Assembly (NCBI RefSeq): GCF_023278565.1
Contig: NC_064672.1
Location: forward strand, 1,798,001-1,862,000
Reading direction: 5' to 3'
Origin: Colletotrichum lupini
Taxonomy: Eukaryota > Ascomycota > Sordariomycetes > Glomerellales > Glomerellaceae
DNA: 64,000 bases
The position numbers were made by a program, and so were the translations under genes. Shown piece after piece: positions 39,501 to 52,101 of this stretch (positions are counted from its first letter, which is position 1; each line of letters starts with the position of its first letter). A model generated the notes under the pieces. That model did no database searches. It saw nothing but the letters and a program-made list of their open reading frames with translations, and was not told the origin of the DNA.

Positions 39501-42500
39501 GACTATTTCGAAGTACTTATTACTAGAGATTTTGTTCCTCGTATTATTAAATATAATGCTTAGTTAATCTATATCTTTTAGATATAAGAGAAATAGGGTA
39601 TTAATAAGTAAAATATAAAAAGTTATCGTTCCGAAGTATATCTCTATTTTTACTATACTTAGGGCGACGATTTCCTTACTTAGGCTAAAACTAATCTTTA
39701 TAATACCCGCCGTTAACGTATTAAGCGTTATTAGTACGATCTTTTATAATATTTAGAATTACCTTTTTTTTTTAGTTAACTATTACGATACCCTAGTATT
39801 TAGGATAATCCTATAGAAATCGTCTAGGCCGTACTTTTTACTTATATAAAATACTTATACGAGCTTAGTATTTAAAGGATCTAAGTAATATAAAAAGGAC
39901 CCCTCTAGCTACCCCTAGATTTACTTAGTATTATATTCTTTTTTTTTAAATATTAAGAAAAATAGCGTCTTCTTTTTAATTATTAAGAAAATAGGCTTCG
40001 GCCCTATTAAATTTACCTTTTTAGCTACCTCTATATTCGTTATTTAAGGGACCTTCTCTTACTATTTATAAATAAAAGCCTACTTATTAAGAACTTCCGC
40101 TACCCTCTATTCGTTTAGCCTTATATATCCTCTAAAGGCTAACGGGGCGAAAAAAGAGTAGTTAATATCGTCGATTTCGTTATAATCTAATTTATTAGTA
40201 TAAGGGGTAAGATCTTCTTTATTTTCCGAATCTCTTATAGGGGGTATATACTTTAAGCCGCTATTTTAACTACTATTATTAAGTTCCGTACCCCCTAATC
40301 TACCCTTATATATAACGAGGAATTAGTTAAACTAACGAGGGCTAGTTTTACTATTTATTACCCTCGACTTTTTATACTATTTATACGATTTAATACGCTC
40401 CTCCTTAGAGTAGTTACTTAACTAATATTTATCCTTTTTATAAATATAATATTACTTTTTCTATTACCCTACCCATAAGTTAAATCTCTACCTATTTAAC
40501 GAATCTAGGCCTCTTTATTAGTAATTACCGTATTTAGCCTCTTTTTTTTTTTATTATACGTTTAATTAACCTAATATTATTAATAAGGGCCGTTATATAC
40601 TTAGAAGTAGGTTTAGCGTAGCATTCTCGTTTTAATATTAAAACTAGATCTTAGCCTCGAATAGAGCGTCTCGTAGTTTTTAAGTACTTAGTATAATATT
40701 ATTTTTATTTCTAATATACGCTAGACTACGGTATAAAAATATCTAACTTTCCGCTCGTTTATCCCCTTATTTAGCTAGGTTTTCGCTAGCTTATTAATTC
40801 GATTAATAAGCTCTTTAAAAATCTTTACTCGCGATTTACCCTCTATTATCTTAGCTATAGATATAAAAGAAATCGCTCATAACTTAGATAGGAGCTCTAG
40901 GTTCTTATTATAAGTCTCGAAGCGGCTTCGGATTACGTTAATTATACTAAAAAAGTCGTTTTAATTAAAATTACGTACCGCTTCGTAATAATAATTAGAG
41001 GCTTTATTTATAAATATAATATTAATTACTAAATAGTATTAGTATTCCCTAATTCCGACTTTTTCGTAATAATTATAAAATATCGTTAGGGTTTTTTATA
41101 AAACCTTATACTTCCCCCTAGAGTATAATTTCTTTTTTAAGAAGATCTTTTTAAAGTTTATAAATTATCTCGTATTTACTACTAGATTTTTAGTATTTAT
41201 ATACGATCCCTACGTCGCTACGTATTATTAATAATTTCGGGTCGTTTACTTCCTTTTTTATTAACTAATCGGCGCCGAATTTTATATTAGTAATAGTAAC
41301 GAGTTATAAATCGAAATAAGTAGAATTATCGATTATCGTACTTCTAGTACTATATTTTACCCTAGTATATCCTTTTGTAATAATAGATTTTTATTAGTAA
41401 TTATAGGGAGGAAATCTAGGTCGTTTACCCTTTTTTTAAATTTATTAAAGCGATTATATACTTTATTAACCTATACTTAGTTCTATAGCACGAATTCCTT
41501 CTCTATAATTATTATTATTAATATTTTATATAGCTCTCGCGATTATAATTACGTTAATAATACCCCTCGCTTATAAAGGAATTTATTAACTACTTTTATA
41601 ATTCCTAAGCTTACGCTCGCGAACTATTTATTTAGTTAGTAACTAAAGTCGTTTACGATTTCGTAAAATAGGGGTTACTCTTATAGCCCCTTTTTTTTAT
41701 AAACCTTAGTTAAATAGATTAATACCGCGTTAATTTACTTATCGTTAAGCTAATCTACGATTTTATATATTTACGTCCCTTAATAATCCAGGTTAATATT
41801 TACTTACTTATAAGGGATTGGGATTTTATTTAGGATCGGGTTTTATCCTCTTCTTTTTTACCTTAACTTACTAAGGGTCGTGCTCTAGCTTATATTTATA
41901 TTAGTAATTATTAGCGTATTTAATTTCAATAAGAATATATTTAATCCGCGCGCTAGTTATAATAAATCTATACTTTTATTACTTAACGAATTTATTAGGG
42001 TCTAAGAGATTCCTACTTCCTCTCGCTATCTCGCTATTACTCTCGTTTTTACTATTTTTAGTAATTATTACTACCTTTCTAAATCGCTAGCTATTGTACT
42101 TACTAAGATCCTCCTTTTCGTTTAGTATAAAAGGGTAGGTTTTAGCAGTTCCTTTAATAATAGTAGTAGCAGACGTTTATATTACTATAAAAAGATATGG
42201 TAATTAGTCTTAGGATCTTTATTAATTACCGATTTCCGCTATCCTATATACTTCTAGCCTCCTAAGCCTCGTGCTCTCTATAATTTCTAAATAGCTTTTT
42301 TAATTAATTTTTTAAAATTAATAATCTCGCGCTAAGAGCTAGTATAAAAAAAAGAAGCCCTTTAATAGTTTTTTAAAAAACTTTTTCTTTTCCCTTTAAA
42401 TCCTCGTTTTTTTAGCCTTTTCTTAGGTTAATAATAACTCTAGCAGGAGGTTATAAGACTACTTTAGGATAGCCGCCTTCTTTTTAAGTTAATATTTAAG

Positions 42501-43193
42501 ATCTATAATACTCTTAACTTAATACTATTAGGACTTTTAAATCCCTTCCTCTCTCGTTAAACCGTCCCCTATATTATATTCCTAAGTAATACCCGGGGGG
42601 TAATTAAGAGAGCTATAAAGAGGTTATTTAGATTACGGGCTTAAGGTCGTACTTATAAGATCCTCATAATAATATACTTTTTTATATACCGTAGATCTCT
42701 TAGTTTAATAACTCTTATAGGGTTACCTTTATTACTAAATAAAAATATTTACGTTTAGAGATCCCCTTTTTTAATCGCACAGTGCTCTTTTATACTATAT
42801 TATTAAGCTCGTTTATTATATTAATTAATTAAGTAAGTAGTCGTTACGTAAGTATTTCTTTTTACTAATTTAACTAGTTAATTTCTAATCGCGGGCCGGC
42901 TATAAAAAAGTTATTTAATAAAAAAGCTACTCGGGGCGATAATAAAAGGCTAGTTATTTAAGTAGTTTTATTAATTAACGTAGTTTAATATAATAAACGT
43001 TAACTTTTTATAAGTAGTAAAGGGCTACGATTACTTAATTCTATATAATATTTAAGAATTACCTCCTTTTTCGTTTACTTTCGTAAGGTTAATTAGTACG
43101 AATCTCCTATCCCGTACGGTATTAAAAAGTCGTCTCTTCTACGTAGCGAGATACCTTACCGATTTACGATAATAGAATTTAATTACTAATTAA

Positions 43194-43398
43194 TATTAAT
43201 ATCTCTATTATAGGGTAGTTAGTTCGAACCGTAGTTAACGAAGAGATTAATTAAACTATATAAATATCTGCGTAGTAGGTATAAAAAGGAGGTTCTAACC
43301 GTAAGTTAGGCTAGTTATAATAATTATAAATAGGGCCCCTAATTGGCCCCTGCGCAGTCGGCTGTATGCCGCGGTCGAATTGGACTTCTAATCCGACA
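43194..43398 (-). repeat. 5' LTR (right copy) of copia copy A2
   Basis: 205 bp. Its outer end, read on the minus strand, starts TGTCGGATTAGAAGTCC and is the best preserved copy of this LTR end in the window. Confidence 0.9.
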
Positions 43399-43403
43399 GC
43401 TAT

Positions 43404-46400
43404 TAATGATTAAGGCGACTGCTATAATTCTAAAAGACAAGTACTTATTCGTTCTTCCTAACCAGTGCAAGGAAGTGACCGCAAATGCTCGTTCGCGGTC
43501 TCTGCGCGTCTTATTTGCACAGAGGATAGAAAGGTAGCATGGTTTTGGCTGTATCGGATACGCGTGTTAACAAATACCGATACAATCCCATTATGAATTC
43601 GAGATTGCCGGTTCAAGAGCAGACAGACGGGAAAGACCTGAAAATCAACAAATATTCTGCTTTATGCTTTCCAGTCGGGATGTCCCAGTCTTGAACCAGA
43701 TGGTCGTCCAGCGCATGGCATAGTCCTTCACACAGATATGATATCACATGTCGACTAGCCTGGTCTTTCGAATCCAAGGTCAAAGCGCTGGGCACTCGAG
43801 GGCTTTACTTTCTGTCTTATCATCAGATAACAAGGTCTATGCTACATGAACGTCGTCGAACCTGTGATTGGCTTCGTACTCTCTCTACCCTCATTGAAAG
43901 GTTAGAGAGGGTTCAGGACTAGATAGCATGCTAACATTGATCGCCCGAGGTAGGGTCAACACTCGTATTCCGATCACGCAGGCTGGAATTACATGCTGAA
44001 AGGTCAGCGAAAGATAGTGCTGATCTTCGGGGTTGAATTACCCCGTCAAGGTGTCTGTTCAATCCTCTGTGTCAGCGGTCATGTCAAATAACACAACCGT
44101 AACGTTGGGAGCACTGTGGCTTGAAACGACTTCACCAACGTGCATCACCGGATCGGGGAAAGTAAGTGCGAATAGCAGGAAGCCTCCTCTAACATTATAG
44201 GTTGGCAGTGTCTTGTGGAGGCCACATGTACACAGTACTCTTGAACGGCTGTAGCAGGCTGAGAAACCGTTATGAAATTCTGATATGGCATTTCGTGGCG
44301 ATTCTCCATCCCAGATGATGTAGTCTACCGCCATAATTTCTAACTCAAGAGGACTCGATCGCATCGGGCGAATGATGGGGTAGATTCCCGCGAAAAGTCA
44401 TTGTAATCCTTCCTTTGTTCCCAAAACGGGTGGTCACTTCTCACTTTCTAGATCGATCGTGGATAGATGCTTATTCTCTTGCTCTGTCACACAAGCGCCG
44501 GGAAGGTTGCATTGACCTTCCTGGTCGCCGCTGTCACTTTACGGGAATTTTCACTTGGGCATGAAGACTGGACCCAAGCTCCATTTCCAAGCTCATGTTA
44601 TTGGTCAATCTTCCCACTTTCCGTGGCTGATATTGCGCACGCCCCGATCAACCAAATTGAGACGAACCAATCCCTACCGAGTTGCAAGTTTGTATGAGTC
44701 GGACCGAGGTCTGATCCCAGAAATCCAGGGACTCCAGTCCTGGGATATGGCACATGTTGAAGAAGGAAAACGCTGGCCGGATCCTGCTCCGTCGAGTCAA
44801 ACTTCCACATCATCTTTTGATTCTTGAGTGTGCCAAAACAAGAGGGTTTTCAACTAGCCCGGAGAGGAAGCTAGCAAGCTTGGGCGCTGCGGGACGGAAA
44901 TGTTTACCAGCCCGAATCCTTCGCTAGCCAACAAACAATTCTACAACGCTCGAGCCCCATCATCGTGTCGTCATGTAGTACTCGATGGTCTGGCCACAGG
45001 GCCACATCCATGTGTGCAGGGTTACATCGCATCCTCCGCGTCACCATTCATCTCACGGCCATCTGGCTGAGAGCCTGAGAGGGAGAGGACGCTCGGGCTC
45101 TGGCGGATGATTGAGATTGCAGCAGATATCGCGACAATCACCGCGGTAGGCAACTCTGGAGGTATAAACGACGGCTGATATTGACACAAGAGAAGCCGAA
45201 TGGCACGTCATTCCCGGTACCCGAGCAAAATAACCGTCCCAGAACGCCATCTTACGGAGCAAACATGCTTCATCTCTACGCAGGTGGATCGAAATGTTGC
45301 CGTGCATAGAATTTACAGAGAAAGTCTCTTGGCGGACATCCTGATTGACCCGGATTGAATTGTTTGCGAGTTGGAGACCAAGACTAGATCGGCGATCCTA
45401 CGTACGGTCGCAGCAAACATGCTCTGAGATGCTCGGGACGTAACAATCGCAACACAAACTTTGGCAAATCGCGAATCACGCAGATCTACATTGTCGATAC
45501 TGTAACAATGCCAAGCGCCGTTGAACCTGGCGTGATCTGGTCACATTTATTGTCTGCTAGCAAGCCTAGTTTTCGTGTTGAGAGGAGTTGAACCGGCTAT
45601 CGATGACAGGTTTCCACCTCGGGTATCGGTGATCTCCTAATCCCTGTTCAACAACACGAGGTGATGTGCACGTTGACGCCCATCTCCGACGAACCCCACA
45701 ATCTCCGGGTTCCTGACATGAAGGGACTCAGCCGTCGAGTTGTCAGCAACGATGCCGACGCCCCGTTGGGCTGGGGAAGAAGGACGACATCCAGGCCTCA
45801 AGAACGGCCTGATAATTAGCGCAAAGGGAGCACCGAACCCTGAGCAGCAAACACAGCCTCGGATGGTGGGGATACCACGTTCAACAGGAGTTTTTTTCTT
45901 CATGCAAAAACGTCTCGATACTAGAGCAGCCGGACTCGAAAATCGGGGACGGGACCAGGTTCCGGAGACAAATGTCACCCTGTTTTGCAAGCAACACCCA
46001 GCCAAACACCCACCAAGTCGCGGTCCAAGCACAAGCTAACGAGGTACCTGGACCACGGATTTCTGCCCTGTCGTCCAATCTTGCGCTCAATTCAGCCATT
46101 CGCTATCACCAAGGCTCCTCTGCCATAGTAATTCGAGGAGCGCGAAAACAGGTTTCAATGGGTCCAACCCCTCTCGCCCTGGCGAGCACTCGCCCTGGCG
46201 AGCATTCCCCTGCTTGACGCCAAGTGCCGGAAATGTGGTTTGGGACGAGACTGCTCGAGCGTGCATGGTAGGATGGAGATATCAAATTGTTGCCGGGGCC
46301 TGGGTTGCGCCTGGCGGGTTGGTTCCGTGGCAAGTTGGAGCTGGTTCAAGAAAACGCCAAACGCCCTCTTTGTGTTCCTCTCTGGAAAGTCTTTTCTTTT

Positions 46401-46566
46401 TCCTTCTTTTTCTGAAAACGTCCACTCACATGGCGGCAAGTTGAGACATTCGCGTGTCATCCGAACAAGCAAGGTTTCGCTCTCGCTACTAGCGAAGAAA
46501 GTATTGTCCTCCTTTGATTAAGCGACGTTCTTATTTTTGCGCCATAGAGCAGTCTTTCACTAAGCC
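43404..46566. other. Long intergenic region upstream of the RGS-LOV gene
   Basis: About 3.2 kb of normal composition with no gene I can support. Open frames of 60-131 codons exist on both strands (for example minus 44059-44364 and minus 45637-46032) but show no domain, signal peptide or conserved motif. The 3' end presumably holds the RGS-LOV promoter and leader. A pair of tandem palindromes lies at 46173-46204. Confidence 0.5.
46173..46204. promoter_or_regulatory. Two tandem 16-bp palindromic units upstream of RGS-LOV
   Basis: The unit CTCGCCCTGGCGAGCA occurs twice in a row. Each contains the perfect inverted repeat CTCGCC-CT-GGCGAG. On the minus strand each unit also contains GCCAGG, which fits the PacC-type consensus GCCARG. 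It lies about 365 bases upstream of the RGS-LOV start codon. A regulatory role is inference only. Confidence 0.3.
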
Positions 46567-49500
46567 ATGGCGCCTGGCTATGACGTCGATCATGACGGTC
46601 CGCCTTATTCTCGCACCGGGAACGGAAACGCTGCAAAGTCAGTTCCCACAGGGCCCATCGACGACGAGCTCTTTACGCGGGTCCTACCACGGGTAGACAC
46701 CACGGCCATCGAGACGGCGCGCATTACCATTGGCCAAGAGTCTGAAGACAGCGATGAAGAACATTCACGACCTCAGTTCCGGCGGTCTCTTTCAGAGTCT
46801 AGTCTGATGCTAGGAAGAACCGGAAAGGACTCCGATGGACTACGGGATACGGCCTTAGGAAGACAAGAAAGGAATGGGACAACGGGGGCAAATGGGAAAT
46901 CTCATTCAGCGAGAGACAGCACGGAACTCAGTCGCCCTTCCCGTCCTCTATCTCGGACAGACATCGTATCCCGGGATTACTCACCACCACGGCGGCTTTA
47001 CACAAAGTCTGACAGGGACACAGTAGCTGTGCCTCCACGCCAGTCTTCTCGTCCCGATCAAGCTAGCATTGACAGCCCCGAACGAGTGCTCAAGCGACAC
47101 GATTACAATACGCCGCAGCGACCCCCGCGCGCCGAGGAGATCGAGGCCGCAAAGAGACTCTTGGCACAAGTCGCAGAAGAAGAGGAGCTCTCCCACCAGA
47201 GCATGGTGCGATCCTCCAGCGCTGTCCGATCAGCAACACCTCCCCCGATAGGAGGCCGACGACCGCGCAGGATCATCTACGACGACTCTGAGGAGGAAGA
47301 GGACCAGCATCAAGACCCCGTCGACGAGGAAGAAGACCACGGATACCACGACTACCGCAATGAGACACGCCATGGGCACCGAAGCATAGCAACGACCCCC
47401 GTCACTGCCATCCACGCATCTACGGAAGATTCCCGCCCGGCGGCGGCGCAAAGTCGCCAGACTCGCGGCCGACCGACCACCTCAAGAACCTCGTCGCGTC
47501 AATCATCGCAGCCGCCTCCCCGATCTCGAGCAGCCGAAGCCCTCGCCGCACACAAGAGAGAGCTCAGGACGCCGGTGCTTGATCATCATCGCTTGTACCT
47601 CGACGCCGAGCCTCCACCAATCAGCCAGAGACGCCCGCATCAGACATCGCGCGCCGCTCGAAGGCAGACGTACAATAAGCAGCAGTACTCCGACATGGAA
47701 GAGGAGGCACTAGACTACAGCGTGAAGAATGGCCTCGGGGGCTCGACCCTGACGTCAGATTATCGACCGCCGACGGCGGCACGGAGGGCAATGAGCGATG
47801 ATTCTATTTCGATTTCGAGACAATCTATTTCGAAGCATAGCGTGACGAGCAACGGGTCGTCGAACCGTACTGTTGATTTCTTCGGACCTGGTATTTTTCA
47901 GGTCGTCTTGCATAACCCGACGACTGTGCACCAACTGCTGAAGTTTAGCGAAGCTCGATTCTGCAGCGAAAGTGTTGAATTTCTCAAAAAGGTGAGAGGC
48001 TAATACATCAGTGCAGCATCTCAAAGCATCGTCACTAACGGCACCTTCGCACTATAGGTCGAGCAATACCAAACAGTTCTCAATGACCTAGCAGGGATTA
48101 TGACGAGCATCCATAAGGACTTCCTTGCCGACGACTCGTCAAAGCAGATCAACGTCAATGGGGAACTGAGAAAGTCCGTTCATGGCGACATGAAGTCGTT
48201 GGTTACGAAGACGCTTCCGTCCATGGAAACACTGTTTACGGATCTTCAAGAGAGCGTTGAACAGGATGTCTTCCTAGATATCTATCCTCGATTTGTGCGC
48301 TACCAGATGGCACTGAGCGCAACGAGAGCCTTAGCTACCAACCGACATAGCTATCAAGGACTTGGTGATTGCTTTTGCTTGACGAATCCTGGGTAATTTG
48401 ACGCCTTCCCATGACTCTCTTTGTCTCGTGCGCATGCTAACTCCTGAGTAAAGTCTTGCAGATAACCCAATTGTCTTTGCTTCAGATGGATTCATCAAAG
48501 TCACTGGTTATACTAGACCCGAAATCATTCCGCGAAACTGTAGATTCCTCCAGGGTGCGCATACCGATCGCGTTCCTGTCCGACGATTAAAGAACGCGAT
48601 CGACGAGCGAAAGGAGTCTGTTGAACTCATACTGAACTACAAGAAGAACGGAGATCCTTTCTGGAACTTGCTCTATGTCGGTAAGTAGATATAAACTTGG
48701 CTGAGAATGCGGCAATCCTACCCTAGGGTCGTGCTACAGGCACTCGAATGCGCACACATGCATCCTCAAGTCAAGTTTTCTTAAGGCTAACCTGATTCTC
48801 CTACACAGCCCCACTCTACAACGAAGCCGGCAAACTGGCATTCTTCATCGGCGGCCAGATTAATTGCTCAACGACTATTCATAGCAACGCAGACGTAATG
48901 AGAGTTCTGTCGACATCTACCAATGACGACGTTCCAACCCAGGATACCAAGGTACCGCCGGCACCTTTACATCGCGCAGGTTATCAACCTTCGGCTCGAA
49001 AAGCATTCCTGAAAGCCCTGGGGATGAAGGTCAGCGATGACCATGTGCCCAACGGGATCGCCGCCGATCCGGGCATGGAGAGCAAGTTGTTGCACAAGCT
49101 AGAAGGACGCGACTTGAGCGCACAGATGAAGGAATTTTACACTGCTTATTCAAAAGTGAGTTACTCCCACCCCACCGAGCTTGCTATCCTCTAGCAGCGA
49201 ACCACCCTTACTAACATGAACGTCCCAGTACCTAATTGTCAGCTACGACTCCTTCATAATCAAATTCTACTCTGAAGGTGTCCTGGAAATGCTGCACCCG
49301 GCGAACAACACCGTCGGCCTGGTCGCGGGCCAGGAGGTCTTCCGGTTCCTCAAGCAGAACATGGTCAACCACCAGTCCGACTACAAGACGCGCGTACGAA
49401 ACGCCCTTCGCACCGGAGCGCCCATCAGCGTCGAGGTCCGTTTACAGACTCGAAGGAGCGCGTTGTTCCGCGGCGACGAGAGGTTCGTCACGCACTGGAC

Positions 49501-49567
49501 GCCGTTGAAGGATGAGAAGTCTCAGGTGCACTGGGCTGTCGTCACTTTGGCGCCCGCGATCGAGTAA
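46567..49567 (+). CDS. RGS-LOV blue-light photoreceptor / G-protein signalling regulator
   Basis: 890-residue protein from five exons: 46567-47991, 48058-48392, 48454-48680, 48809-49155 and 49229-49567. Residues 1 to about 435 are low-complexity, rich in Ser, Arg and Pro, with an acidic run near 238-260. About 436-570 is an RGS domain (FFGPGIFQVVLHNP, FCSESVEFLKKVEQY, FLDIYPRFVRYQM). About 575-684 is a LOV domain of phototropin type: DNPIVFASDGFIKVTGYTR, RNCRFLQG with flavin-adduct Cys616, then FWNLLYVAPL and FFIGGQI. About 750-890 resembles a further PAS fold. This order matches the RGS-LOV family known from Botrytis (BcLOV4), where light drives membrane recruitment. Intron 2 uses an AAG acceptor (48451-48453), chosen because the CAG 7 bases on would create a stop. 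Confidence 0.88.
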
Positions 49568-51063
49568 TGATTCATTGGTGGGGGTGGAAAATAGACCTGA
49601 TGAAGTCGTGCTCTCGGAAAGCGCTCGTTAATCTTGTCAGCATTACGAGTAAATACCCTTCCTTCCTCTGAACTGAGGTCAGAGAAACGTACTTGTGCCA
49701 AAGTTTGGCCGCTTAGTCCCATTTATAAACTGCGTCTCGAAGCGAATAAGTTCCCACATCCGATTTTTAAATTGACGTGGCCCTTAACGTCGCAGTGTCC
49801 AGTCTTTACCTGAGGTCAGGCTGGCGAATCATATGGATTCCGTATGTCCCGGCGCAAATTAACGCAATTAACTTACGAATACTTGCTTCTTTTAATGCCA
49901 GGCGGAAAGTGCTGGAGCAGACTGATGCTGCCTCGGACCAATGATGGCCGGCACTTGGCGGAAATGATCCCTTGAAGAAGACTACAATTGCAATGATGGG
50001 AAAGCCATTAGTAGATTAAGTTCACGGACCAAAGCTAAATGCGCCTCGTAATATGGAGCTATCCGCGTATCTACACGTATGTATCCCCGACATGAGTCAG
50101 AGAGCGCATTGCCTGCGGGAGGGCAGTAAGGTTGTAAGAGCGATTATATTGGTTGACCCTCACCAAAGAAGTCAGTAAAGTGCTTGGACTCAAGGCAGAA
50201 GTATGACGCTAGGGCACCTTGAATACATCAGATCTCTTGAGGCCACGGAGCCATGATGTGGTCCTTGGAAGTTTCTTTTTTGTGCCTCTTCGTTGGCTCA
50301 CTGCTAAAAGCCACGGTCTTCAATGTCGATGGAAGACCATCTCAGAAACCAGTCTGTCGTAAGTGCACGACGTGATCAATTGGACAATGACGGGCCTCGC
50401 TTCTTATTTCGGCCCCGGGCTTCAGGTCCGCTTCAAGCAGAAATTCGAGCTGACTACGGCACGAGTCATTGCTGTGATGACCCAAATCTCACGATGATAG
50501 TACAACAAAGTCAAAATCGCGCATTGGCATGATGCCAAGCCTTCGGCCGATAGTTGGTGCGACTAACTAGACAAGTCGCGACAACAGACGAACTGGTCAA
50601 GGCGACGTCCAATGTACTTGGGATTAAAGGAATGCAATGTATCCGAAGCGAATGAGGCTTGTCGAGTTTATCCTTTCGAGCTAGCTCTGCATACGAAAAC
50701 GAGGCGTAGTCACAGCGTTGAGTAAGTAGTCAGTTTCCATCTAACAAGCTTCAAGCTATGATGCTGGCCAATCTGATCCGGGACGTCGTCCTATAGTGAT
50801 ATCCAGGTCGTTGAAATATGCGGTAGAATTGACGACTATGCACCAGTATCTCTGGGTATTTGTACTGCTTGTGAGCCCCTTCGAATCTGGTAAGGTAGTC
50901 AACAACCTATCTCCATCAGCTGCTCGACATCACACTCATTAGTAGGCTTCTAACAGAACTACATTGCCATTCTTTTACAAGTCAGTACATCACTAAAGAA
51001 GCCTCGATGATACAAAGACTGATACCAAAAACCAACAGATCAAACCCCACAGTCTCTACAACG
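49568..51063. other. Intergenic stretch between RGS-LOV and small secreted protein
   Basis: No gene recognised in about 1.5 kb. The distal part presumably is the promoter of the next gene. Confidence 0.5.
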
Positions 51064-51459
51064 ATGCAAATCTCTGCCTCCCTCTCTTTCCTCGCCATCC
51101 TTGGTATGGTCAGCGCCGCAGCGGAGTGCCCTCGCAGCGGTGGCAGTGACGGACCCTACTTGCACAACAAATATCGCGTGGCGCCGACAAGAGTTGGGCA
51201 GACGAACACCTACGCCTGGGCCGGAACAACCATCTCCGTCAAGATGCAGAAGAGCAGGGACTCCTGCGATCCGGAAGGCGACTGCGACGACTACATCACT
51301 TACAACTTCAAGAACAGAGGCACCAAGTCGATCCGCGTTCGTATCGAAGAGAGCTACAATGATTTCATGGGCCTCGTTCTCGCTCCTGGAGCGGACTGCG
51401 ATTTGAACCGCTACTTCACTCGCGGTGCCGGACCTTACCAGATTTCTTTCGCAAATTAG
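51064..51459 (+). CDS. Small secreted four-cysteine protein (131 aa), unknown function
   Basis: Single-exon gene. I chose the ATG at 51064 because it starts directly with a signal peptide (MQISASLSFLAILGMVSA, cleavage about residue 18-20); an upstream in-frame ATG at 51007 would add 19 polar residues in front of it. The mature protein has four cysteines (22, 68, 74, 112), the last in an LAPGADCDL segment. It is predicted rich in beta strands (TTISVKMQ, DDYITYNFKN, SIRVRIEE). No family recognised. The size, cysteine content and secretion make it an effector-like candidate. Its general layout resembles the gene at 57940. Confidence 0.75.
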   Translation: MQISASLSFLAILGMVSAAAECPRSGGSDGPYLHNKYRVAPTRVGQTNTYAWAGTTISVKMQKSRDSCDPEGDCDDYITYNFKNRGTKSIRVRIEESYNDFMGLVLAPGADCDLNRYFTRGAGPYQISFAN

Positions 51460-52101
51460 ATACGACATATTCTAAGCCAATATGTTTCTACAACATGTCC
51501 CTTTGGGTTGAGGGGAATCATTGGATATACGTGTAATTAAGTTCGCAAGACCGTTCATCTTCTTGGGATTTCTCAGCCGGGGGTCATTCGCGTCCCGGCA
51601 TCAGGGATATCTCCGAGAGTCTATCACGCAGAGCAGCAGCTATCTATTCATACACTCTGAGTCCTTGAAAGGCATCTTGACACTTGATGATTAAGTGAGA
51701 CGGAAGTACGATGCGTCAAGTGATGCCCCTACCACATTGACTGTAGCGCTGCTCAGGCCTACGTGCAGTCACTTGAGTAAAGATGACTCTTTCAGCTTCG
51801 TCTCAAGGATTTGGACCGAGCAGGCTGGGCCGTGGAGGGAGGTTAATAGCTAGTGGATATTACGCTGAACTTACGCAGGAAGCTAATAACACGGGGTTTG
51901 GCTGGTGACTTTTGACATCTCTGCGCCAGTCACGACGCGCTGGGAAAGTCGTGTCACTTGTAGCTCTATGAACAATATAAGACTCTCAGCTCATCTCTGG
52001 TGAAGGAAGTTGTCATCTTCTAAAAGGGCTTGGTCTATTGCTCGTTCTTAGCCGGTGGCAGGTTTCCGTATTTTTCTCCCCTACGTACTTCAGTCTTACT
52101 C
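51460..52101. other. Intergenic stretch
   Basis: No gene recognised. It contains AACAATATAAGACTC near 51970, a TATA-like sequence about 130 bases upstream of the possible peptide gene at 52102. Confidence 0.45.

Larger units (their letters stand above)
36318..43398 (-). mobile_element. Ty1/copia LTR retrotransposon copy A2, minus strand, RIP-mutated
   Basis: 7081-bp element with 205-bp LTRs (36318-36522 and 43194-43398) and target duplication GCTAT (36313-36317 and 43399-43403). It is the same family as copy A1 in the opposite orientation: the reverse complement of 39781-39840 matches A1 at about 7021-7080 almost base for base apart from C/T and G/A changes. It is about 340 bp shorter than A1, so at least one copy carries indels. 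The inside is AT-rich with CA/TG nearly absent and stops in all frames. Both outermost ends are much less mutated than the inside. Confidence 0.9.

Noticed and set aside
44059..44364. A 101-codon minus-strand frame
   Set aside because: No signal peptide, domain or splice structure seen; length is within chance for this composition.
45637..46472. Several overlapping frames of 72-131 codons on both strands
   Set aside because: They overlap one another without any one showing codon bias or motifs; more likely promoter and leader of the RGS-LOV gene.
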